Below the pieces are notes generated by a model. It searched no databases, was not told where the DNA came from, and saw only the letters and a list, made by a program, of their open reading frames with translations. This document shows positions 1 through 5,442 of a DNA stretch of 5,442 nucleotides, piece by piece (the stretch's first letter is position 1; each line of letters begins with the position of its first letter). A program made the position numbers and the translations under genes. The stretch comes from Bacteroidota bacterium. Lineage in GTDB: Bacteria > Bacteroidota > Bacteroidia > NS11-12g > UBA955. The DNA is taken from the NCBI GenBank assembly GCA_030836345.1, contig JAURQA010000068.1:1-5442 (forward strand), given 5' to 3'.

Positions 1-1230
1 TCAATTAAATCGAATGCTCTTTATAGGATTTAATTTAGAAATAACGGACACTGGTATCATCATGATAAGGATTACTAAAACAATGGAAAATACATTAATC
101 AAAATCACATGATTTAATTTAAAATGTAAAACTACGTGATCTAGATAATACGTTTCAGCATCTAATTTAATGAATTTCGTTTTGGTTTGTAAGTAACCCA
201 AAATAAAGGCCAATAAGTTTCCAAAGAGCAGCCCAAATATGGCAATTCGTGAGGCTTGAAGAAGAAAAAGCCTTCGCATTTCTCCATTGGTTGCCCCCAT
301 GGCTTTTAGCATTCCTATGGTATTGGTTTTTTCCGTGATTAAAATTAAAACCGTAGTGCACATGGTTATTGCAGCTACTAGAACCATAATGGCAATAATT
401 ACCCAAACATTCGTGTCTAATATTTTCAACCATTCAAAAATTTGCCAATTGTATTCCTTCGCAGATCTCACCTGAAACAATGAAGGGTTTACTATTTCTT
501 GAATAGACGAAACTTCATGGTCTGAAATAGCTCCATCTTTTAAAAACACCTCCATTTGCGAAAAGGACTCATTAGGAATAAGAACCCTGCGAAGTGCTGC
601 CTTACTCGTATACAACGTATGATTATCGTATTCACTGATGCCTGTATTAAAAATACCAACGATTCTTGGGTTTATTGCTTTCGCTCGTGTGCCTGATTCG
701 TCATTTTTAAAAAACATCATGACCATTTTATCACCTACTTTAAGATTTACTTTTGAAGCTGTAACTGAGCTAATAATAACTTCATTATTGCTCTCCTTAA
801 AATTTGGTATCCGTCCTTCCGAAATAAATTTTTTGATAAATTGAAATGGGTATTCTTCATCTACCGCTCTTGCAATCAATCCTTCGATTTCCTCTTCCCC
901 CTTAACTATGCAGGGTTTATTTAATGCAAAGCTGGCGATCTTTACATTCTCCATTTTTTTTACAAATTGGAGTTGCTGAGAAATAGAATCACTTAAAATT
1001 TCCTGTTCTCCATTCTGAACATTGGCCATGCTTTCTATTAAAATATCTCCACTTAAACCTGTAATTTTTGACTTTATAGCACTTTGAAATTCGGTTACAA
1101 TAGATATGCTAAGCAACATTATTGCCACTGAAAGTGACACAGTTATGATGGCTAGTTTAGTTATTGACTTAGAAAAGCTTTTTGCTTTATTTGCACTAAA
1201 TTTGTTGGCGAGTATTAGATACCACTGCAT
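1..1230 (-). CDS. FtsX/LolC-LolE-type ABC transporter permease
   Basis: This is a complete 409-residue inner-membrane permease running from an ATG at 1228-1230 to a TGA at 1-3. The topology is that of the MacB/LolCDE/FtsX family: TM1 at about residues 25-46, a large extracytoplasmic domain at about 47-270, then three membrane segments at about 273-298, 326-346 and 374-396. After TM2 comes the family's conserved cytoplasmic stretch, EKTNTIGMLKAMGA (300-313), which is known to contact the ATPase. The C-terminal NPIKSIRF (401-408) matches the usual family ending. LolC/E proteins extract outer-membrane lipoproteins from the inner membrane with the ATPase LolD. Length and a single four-TM unit fit LolC/E better than eight-TM or MacB-fused forms. 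No ATPase gene is visible, so the partner must be encoded elsewhere or beyond the left edge. The start is supported by a strong Shine-Dalgarno match at 1237-1243. Family assignment is firm; the lipoprotein-release role is inference, and a substrate such as a peptide or drug is possible. Confidence 0.88.
   Translation of the reverse strand: MQWYLILANKFSANKAKSFSKSITKLAIITVSLSVAIMLLSISIVTEFQSAIKSKITGLSGDILIESMANVQNGEQEILSDSISQQLQFVKKMENVKIASFALNKPCIVKGEEEIEGLIARAVDEEYPFQFIKKFISEGRIPNFKESNNEVIISSVTASKVNLKVGDKMVMMFFKNDESGTRAKAINPRIVGIFNTGISEYDNHTLYTSKAALRRVLIPNESFSQMEVFLKDGAISDHEVSSIQEIVNPSLFQVRSAKEYNWQIFEWLKILDTNVWVIIAIMVLVAAITMCTTVLILITEKTNTIGMLKAMGATNGEMRRLFLLQASRIAIFGLLFGNLLAFILGYLQTKTKFIKLDAETYYLDHVVLHFKLNHVILINVFSIVLVILIMMIPVSVISKLNPIKSIRFN
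1197..1204 (+). promoter_or_regulatory. Possible Bacteroidota -7 promoter box for the NamZ gene
   Basis: The sequence TAAATTTG fits the TAnnTTTG consensus of the Bacteroidota housekeeping promoter and ends 24 bases before the NamZ ATG, which would give a short 5' leader. It lies inside the first codons of the divergent permease gene, the only place a proximal promoter could be. I see no TTG -33 element at the usual spacing of about 20 bases, so the call is tentative. Confidence 0.25.
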
Positions 1231-2485
1231 GACTTTTCACCTCAAATATAAATCCCTATTTTTCATTATCAGCATTTTCAGCGCACAATTTTTACCTGCT
1301 GAAATAGAAGCTTTAAAAACGGATAAGGAAGTGAGTATTTCTAAACAAAATTCCCCTAGAAGGCATTTTGATTATGGAAAAATTAAGGTAGGTGCAGAAC
1401 GAACGGATGTTTATTTTTCATTGCTAGATTCTCAAAGAATTGCAGTAGTTGCAAATAAAACTTCACGGATTGGCAGGGTTCATTTGGTTGATAGTTTTTT
1501 AGGTGCAGGATTAGATGTAACAACGATATTTGCTTTAGAACATGGATTTAGAGGGGATGCAGCCAATGGGCAGCATATAGTAAACGGGAAAGATCCAAAA
1601 ACCGCACTTCCGATTTTATCTCTTTATGGGTCGAATAAAAAGCCTAAGCCAGAGCAGTTAGAAGATATTGATGTAGTGGTTTTTGATTTGCAAGATGTAG
1701 GCGTGCGATTTTATACCTATTTATCTAGCATGCATTACATCATGCAAGCTTGTGCAGAAACTCAAACGAGACTTATTATTTTGGATCGACCAAACCCCAA
1801 TGGCCATTATACAGATGGACCAATTTTAGATGATAAATATAGAAGCATGGTTGGTATGCATCCAATACCCCTCGTTCATGGAATGACACTAGGCGAATTG
1901 GCCTTTATGATTAATGGAGAGGGTTGGCTAGAAACCAAAGATACTTGCCCACTCACAGTCATTAGATGCGATCAGTATTCTAAATCTATGTCCTTCGGTC
2001 TTCCTATAGCGCCCTCTCCTAACCTTCCTACTTTTGAGAGCATTATCCTTTATCCATCGTTGGGGCTTTTTGAGGGTACTGTGATGAGTATGGGTCGTGG
2101 TACAAGCATGCCTTTTGAATGTTTTGGAGCACCATGGCTAAAAATGGGGACTTATTACTTTACGCCACAGGATATTAAAGGAAAGGCATTTAATCCTCCC
2201 TTTAAAGGGAAACAATGCCGTGGTTACCTATTGCACGATTTTGCTAGATTTTATATGGTTTTGCATAAAAAAGTCTATCTCGAATGGCTCATTATGTTGT
2301 ACAAAGAATGCCCGGATAAAAACACCTTCTTTAAGGATGATTTTTTTGATAAATTGAGCGGTAATTCAGATTTAAGAAATGATATTATGGCAGGTAAAAC
2401 AAGCGCTGTCATTCGCAAAAAATGGACTGCTTCCCTCGAAAAGTTTAAACGAGATCGGCAACCTTATTTAATTTATACTCTATAA
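1229..2485 (+). CDS. namZ: Exported exo-beta-N-acetylmuramidase, NamZ family (DUF1343, GH171)
   Basis: This 418-residue protein matches the DUF1343/NamZ family along its whole length. Characterised members remove MurNAc from the non-reducing ends of peptidoglycan fragments, feeding cell-wall recycling. Family motifs appear in order: FALEHGFRG (101-109), whose EHG glutamate is conserved and a likely catalytic residue; FDLQDVGVRFYTY (152-164); DRPNPNG (186-192); HPIPLVHGMTLGEL (211-224); PSPNLPT (262-268); FEGT (281-284); and GRGT..PFE..GAPW (289-303). The ending WTASLEKFK...YLIY is also typical, and length is normal for the family. The ATG at 1229 is preferred because it places a signal peptide at the N-terminus: a basic HLKYK followed by a hydrophobic SLFFIISIFSAQFLPA, cleaved at about residues 19-28. 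There is no lipobox cysteine, so a soluble periplasmic or secreted enzyme is expected. The frame stays open upstream to 1106, but that would add 41 residues read antisense to the permease and bury the signal peptide. The family is firm; exact substrate is inferred. Confidence 0.9.
   Translation: MTFHLKYKSLFFIISIFSAQFLPAEIEALKTDKEVSISKQNSPRRHFDYGKIKVGAERTDVYFSLLDSQRIAVVANKTSRIGRVHLVDSFLGAGLDVTTIFALEHGFRGDAANGQHIVNGKDPKTALPILSLYGSNKKPKPEQLEDIDVVVFDLQDVGVRFYTYLSSMHYIMQACAETQTRLIILDRPNPNGHYTDGPILDDKYRSMVGMHPIPLVHGMTLGELAFMINGEGWLETKDTCPLTVIRCDQYSKSMSFGLPIAPSPNLPTFESIILYPSLGLFEGTVMSMGRGTSMPFECFGAPWLKMGTYYFTPQDIKGKAFNPPFKGKQCRGYLLHDFARFYMVLHKKVYLEWLIMLYKECPDKNTFFKDDFFDKLSGNSDLRNDIMAGKTSAVIRKKWTASLEKFKRDRQPYLIYTL
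1237..1243 (-). promoter_or_regulatory. Shine-Dalgarno site of the permease gene
   Basis: On the minus strand this reads GAGGTGA, a seven-base match to the anti-Shine-Dalgarno sequence, six bases before the permease ATG. It confirms that start codon. It is notable because Bacteroidota genes often lack such sites and because these bases also encode residues 3-5 of NamZ on the other strand. The function is inferred from position and complementarity. Confidence 0.6.
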
Positions 2486-3325
2486 TTCACACAGATCTTC
2501 CAAAGGATGAATTGTGTCGCACATGTCATTTGCCTGCATAATGTATTGGGCAGCTAAAATGCGATCAACCCAGTATTTATTTCCATCGTAATATCTTACC
2601 TCATCAAACCAATTTTCAGTGTCTTCCTTTCTGAGACCAAAGTGTTGACTTATTTCTGAAATGGCCTCTGTTCTATCCCAGGAAAGAAAATTCTTAATAG
2701 CACTATCTACTAATTCCTTTAAGCTTTCCTTTTCAATGGTTTGTTTATCTGTCTTGCTCACAAATACAAACGCAGGCCAAGGGGCTGTTACTTGACCATT
2801 ATAGTTGAAAATTCGTTCTTCAACTAAGTTAAGAGTCATATATTTCTCCCAAAGGAAAAAGTCTGCTTTACCAGATTCAAGCGCTGAAATAGCTCCTTTT
2901 AGATTTTCAGAGACAACAAAGTTCTTGGGCGTTAAATGAGACCCATGTTTACTTGCCAAAAATTGGGACATTAAATGGCTTCCAGAGTACAATCTACTTA
3001 CTGCAAATTTTGCGTTTTTGTATCCATTGGGCAGTGGATCTACCCTATTTGTACTTGAAAACACACCCCATATTAAGGGAGAAATAACAAATGGGAGTCG
3101 AATTTTAAAATCATGCCCTTTATCAATGGCAGCAATGGCCCCCTCGGTAAGCATAATAGCTACATCTATATCATCCTTTTCTAAACTCTCAATCATGGCC
3201 CCTGTACCCCCTTTAAAGTCAGTCCATTCTAAATAATGCCCTGCTTTTCGAAAGAGTTCTTGCGTGTAAGACCATTTCCAGAGATAATTAAAATGCTCTG
3301 GCACACCTCCTAATTTAATTCGCAT
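2480..3325 (-). CDS. Solute-binding-protein-like protein (Ca3427/NMT1-type PBP2 fold), no signal peptide
   Basis: The 281-residue product resembles type 2 periplasmic-binding proteins of the SsuA/THI5/NMT1 class, closest in my judgement to the Ca3427-like group found in bacteria and fungi. The supporting pattern is GGVPEHF at 6-12, GGTGAM at 39-44, DIDVAIMLTEG at 52-62, a second-lobe SRLYSGSHLMSQFLA at 110-124, and ALESGKADFFLWEKYMT at 148-164. These are the ligand-contact loops and hinge regions expected of the two-lobed fold. The protein starts directly at the first beta strand (MRIKLGGV), with no signal peptide or lipobox, so it should stay in the cytoplasm, unlike transporter-bound relatives. 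Its ATG (3323-3325) lies in the last codons of the upstream T9SS cargo gene, an 11-base overlap that suggests co-transcription and perhaps translational coupling. The only ribosome site is a weak AAGGT 11 bases upstream. The stop overlaps the convergent NamZ stop. No ABC permease or ATPase accompanies it. The ligand is unknown; a thiamine-precursor or sulfonate role should not be assumed. Confidence 0.72.
   Translation of the reverse strand: MRIKLGGVPEHFNYLWKWSYTQELFRKAGHYLEWTDFKGGTGAMIESLEKDDIDVAIMLTEGAIAAIDKGHDFKIRLPFVISPLIWGVFSSTNRVDPLPNGYKNAKFAVSRLYSGSHLMSQFLASKHGSHLTPKNFVVSENLKGAISALESGKADFFLWEKYMTLNLVEERIFNYNGQVTAPWPAFVFVSKTDKQTIEKESLKELVDSAIKNFLSWDRTEAISEISQHFGLRKEDTENWFDEVRYYDGNKYWVDRILAAQYIMQANDMCDTIHPLEDLCEL
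2489..2517. terminator. Stem-loop at the convergent gene junction, possible terminator
   Basis: Bases 2489-2501 (ACACAGATCTTCC) can pair with 2505-2517 (GGATGAATTGTGT) around an AAA loop. This gives a 13-position stem with ten Watson-Crick pairs, one G-T pair and two mismatches (A-A and T-T). It begins three bases after the NamZ stop and lies within the last codons of the convergent gene. No clear T tract follows on either strand, so it is not a textbook intrinsic terminator. It could still end transcripts weakly or protect the NamZ mRNA 3' end. Pairing is seen in the sequence; function is inferred. Confidence 0.3.
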
Positions 3326-5442
3326 TTATTGCCATTACCTTTCGGTACGATTCTCCATTTGATCCTAAAACCTGAACAATTAAAGTCTGCATATTCAATG
3401 CCTCAGGCAATGTTACTCGAGCCTTAAGTTGTCCATTAAATGTTTTTTTAAGAATAACTTTACCTTTCAAGTCAAAGAATGAAATTTCTGAAATCTCAAA
3501 ATAAGCATCCACATTAATGATATCTTCCGCTGGGTTTGGATAAATAGATAATCCTACTTCTTTAGCTAAATCAAGGCTTAATGCATTAAATTGAATTCCA
3601 GAAGCGCTATCACTTATACAATCTAGATTTTTTAAATAAGCTGTATAATAGCCATTACTCTCTAATTTTAAGGAATCTCCAGTACCTACTTCTACATTAT
3701 TCAAAAACCAGTGAATGGTTCCGGTTCCAGAATAAGAGGCATACAAGGTATCCCAGGATAAACGTATCGTGGGTGTAGCTGGAACATCCTTAATAGTAAG
3801 ATATGATGTCCTTTCCCTTGTATTGGTTCCCAAAGAATTACTGGCCTGGAGGCTAATGCTGTATGTTCCACTATTTAGTTGCACCTTTGGGTTTTGACTG
3901 GTTGAGTCTGTACCTCCTAAGTAAGTTACATTTCCATAAGGTTCAAATGACCATGCCCAAGATGTAGGGTCGTAAAATGATGCATCTGTAAGAGTAATTA
4001 TGTCATTAGCACAAGCCAAAGTTGCATCTGCAGAAAAATCCACCTCAGGCTTCAGGGATTCAAATGCACCGGATGTAAATATACCTCTCCCATGAGTGAC
4101 CGCTAAAATTTCATCATCTGTATCTCTTACCTTAAGTGTTGCAATTTTTACATTTCCCATGCCTTCGGTGTATTCTTGCCAGTTGGGAGAGCTTGCAAAA
4201 ATATTACTAGTGGCAAATATTCCAGATTCGGTGCCAATGACTGCTTCATAAGGCTTATTTGGGTTCAGAACTAATGACCATACGGGAACGTTTGGAAGAT
4301 TTCCATCTTTTGCGGTCCATGAGGACCCCCCATCATTGCTGTAATATATATTGTTTACTCCATAGTTCGATAAGGTTACAAAAACCGTATCGCTGCTATT
4401 CCAATTGAAAATATCACTAATGGCACCCGTATTTATGGCACCAGTTTTGTCAAGGAATGTAGGGGTTGTTTTCCAAAAATCCTCTGTTACGAATACCTTA
4501 CCTTTATTGTTTCCAATCCATACCCTGGATTTCTCGTTTACACCCTCAAAGGCTTTTATCACTGTTGCAACATCACCATCCGCATATTCAACTGTCTCTA
4601 GTGCCCCCTTGGTGTCTGTTAATTTAATACGGTATAACTTACCATTATCTTTATTTGTAATTAAACCAGAGCCATTATCATCCCATTCGGCACAATTTAT
4701 AAAAGAGCCATTCGCGGCATCTCTATCGTTAATCAGGGTAAATCTATTGGCCCAATTGTTTAACGTATATTCATAACTATTGTATACGTAAGATGCTATT
4801 TGTTTGTTGGAATTTGCCTTGTCAATAAAACAGTAGGCCCCGTCACCACTCTTAACAGTCTGCGTAGAATTAATCCCTGAAGTGGTAAACTTCTGGGTTC
4901 CATTGTCCTGTGCTCCAGCAATTAAGTTGTTGCTATTTTTTGTATTGGCAATATCTCCCCAATAAAACTGTGTTGTATTGTAGTTTTTATTTCTACTCAA
5001 TATGGCTGAGGAAGAGGATTCAGCAAGAGAAACATTGGTGGAATAAAAGACGCCGCCATCGTTACCAAAAAGACATGTATTAGAAGAATTATCTTTAAAT
5101 ATGATCGCGTGTTGATCTGCATGCACTAAAGGGCAAGACAGATTTAGTAAATTATTATTGTTGGACCATTTGGATATTTGAGTCCAAGTACCTGCACCAT
5201 CTGTCGATCTGAATAAATCAATACCTCCCGCAATAAGAATGTTCTCATTATTAGGATCCACCGCAATCACTAAGTCATACCAGGCTTGTCCTCGGGTAAA
5301 GTCTTCATCTGGAATCCCATTGTCTGCATCTTCTGGCTCAGATCTAGTAAACCAAGTTGTCCCGTGGTTTCTGGTTTGGATGACATCATCGAGCTTTCCA
5401 GAAACTTCTATTAGCGCATATGCGTAATTGCTATCACTCTGA
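3315..5442 (-). CDS. T9SS type A sorting domain protein with sortilin-like propeller, PKD and Ig-like domains (5' partial)
   Basis: The last 708 residues of a large secreted protein are visible; the frame is open through the right edge, so the N-terminus and signal peptide are missing. The GTG at 5268-5270 is not the start, because propeller sequence continues 57 residues upstream of it (HGTTWFTRSEP, then GQAWYDLVIAVDP). Residues 1 to about 457 form a sortilin/VPS10-like beta-propeller with Asp-box repeats (RSTDGAGTW at 78-86, YSNDGGSSW at 367-375) and family landmarks: FGNDGG (125-130), TTQFYWGD, AGAQDNGT (175-182) and THGRGIF (449-455). A PKD domain follows at about 465-550 (PEVDFSADATLACANDIITL...SWAWSFEPYG), then an Ig-like module at about 554-620. 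Residues 629-708 are a type A sorting domain: YPNPAEDIINV at 634-644, a central FFDLKGKVI, and a basic end YRKVMAIN. This domain directs export through the outer membrane by T9SS and is normally removed. Asp-box propellers occur in glycosidases and binding proteins, but no catalytic residues are identifiable, so binding or adhesion is equally possible. The next gene overlaps its end by 11 bases. Confidence 0.85.
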   Translation of the reverse strand, partial: QSDSNYAYALIEVSGKLDDVIQTRNHGTTWFTRSEPEDADNGIPDEDFTRGQAWYDLVIAVDPNNENILIAGGIDLFRSTDGAGTWTQISKWSNNNNLLNLSCPLVHADQHAIIFKDNSSNTCLFGNDGGVFYSTNVSLAESSSSAILSRNKNYNTTQFYWGDIANTKNSNNLIAGAQDNGTQKFTTSGINSTQTVKSGDGAYCFIDKANSNKQIASYVYNSYEYTLNNWANRFTLINDRDAANGSFINCAEWDDNGSGLITNKDNGKLYRIKLTDTKGALETVEYADGDVATVIKAFEGVNEKSRVWIGNNKGKVFVTEDFWKTTPTFLDKTGAINTGAISDIFNWNSSDTVFVTLSNYGVNNIYYSNDGGSSWTAKDGNLPNVPVWSLVLNPNKPYEAVIGTESGIFATSNIFASSPNWQEYTEGMGNVKIATLKVRDTDDEILAVTHGRGIFTSGAFESLKPEVDFSADATLACANDIITLTDASFYDPTSWAWSFEPYGNVTYLGGTDSTSQNPKVQLNSGTYSISLQASNSLGTNTRERTSYLTIKDVPATPTIRLSWDTLYASYSGTGTIHWFLNNVEVGTGDSLKLESNGYYTAYLKNLDCISDSASGIQFNALSLDLAKEVGLSIYPNPAEDIINVDAYFEISEISFFDLKGKVILKKTFNGQLKARVTLPEALNMQTLIVQVLGSNGESYRKVMAINAN

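Noticed and set aside
167..433. Short open frames on both strands within the permease gene (167-433 minus, 287-475 plus, 638-844 plus)
   Set aside because: They overlap conserved permease coding sequence and their translations look like frame shadows with no family features.
1106..1228. A 41-codon upstream extension of the NamZ reading frame starting at the ATG at 1106
   Set aside because: It is antisense to the permease N-terminus, shows no family similarity, and would put the clear signal peptide in the interior. The ATG at 1229 is a better start.
3018..3236. A 72-residue plus-strand open frame within the binding-protein gene
   Set aside because: It is antisense to the conserved first lobe of the binding protein and has no independent support.
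3315..3325. Possible frameshift or gene fusion between the T9SS cargo gene and the binding-protein gene
   Set aside because: The cargo protein ends with a complete sorting domain and the binding protein begins with a proper first strand, so an ordinary 11-base tandem overlap explains the junction.
4405..4776. A 123-residue open frame on the plus strand inside the T9SS cargo gene
   Set aside because: It lies wholly antisense to well-supported propeller coding sequence and its product shows no recognisable domain or credible start signal.
5268..5270. GTG as the start of the T9SS cargo protein
   Set aside because: The reading frame stays open to the window edge and the 57 upstream residues are recognisable propeller sequence, so the gene is 5' partial.

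Overview
The window reads as AT-rich chromosomal DNA from a member of the Bacteroidota. The strongest clue is a large secreted protein that ends in a type IX secretion (T9SS) type A sorting domain, with a YPNPA motif and a basic C-terminal tail. Such domains are essentially confined to this phylum. The NamZ/DUF1343 protein and the LolC/E-like permease also resemble Bacteroidota versions. I cannot fix the family or genus from sequence alone.

The layout is four genes with no intergenic DNA. On the minus strand at 1-1230 is an FtsX/LolE-type ABC transporter permease. Diverging from it on the plus strand at 1229-2485 is an exported NamZ-type exo-N-acetylmuramidase (DUF1343). Converging on NamZ from the right, on the minus strand at 2480-3325, is a small solute-binding-protein-like gene of the Ca3427/NMT1 type without a signal peptide. 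Its start lies inside the end of the T9SS cargo gene (minus strand, 3315 to beyond 5442), which has a sortilin-like beta-propeller, a PKD domain, an Ig-like module and the sorting domain. The 5' end of the cargo gene is outside the window.

The three junctions overlap by 2, 6 and 11 bases. The divergent pair shares the palindrome CATG, so each start codon is partly the complement of the other. Control signals for each gene of that pair must lie inside the other's coding sequence. A 7-base Shine-Dalgarno match for the permease sits in NamZ codons 3-5. A Bacteroidota -7-like box upstream of NamZ sits in permease codons 9-12. At the convergent junction an imperfect 13-bp stem-loop starts 3 bases after the NamZ stop codon.

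Functionally, three of the four products belong to the cell envelope or outside: lipoprotein release or another FtsX-like transport role, peptidoglycan fragment trimming, and a T9SS-exported surface or secreted protein. No gene makes this a complete pathway. The permease has no ATPase next to it, the binding protein has no transporter, and NamZ has no MurNAc uptake or kinase gene here. I see no RNA gene, mobile element, CRISPR array or clear new defence or metabolic system. The interest lies in the compact gene arrangement and in the orphan cytoplasmic binding protein.
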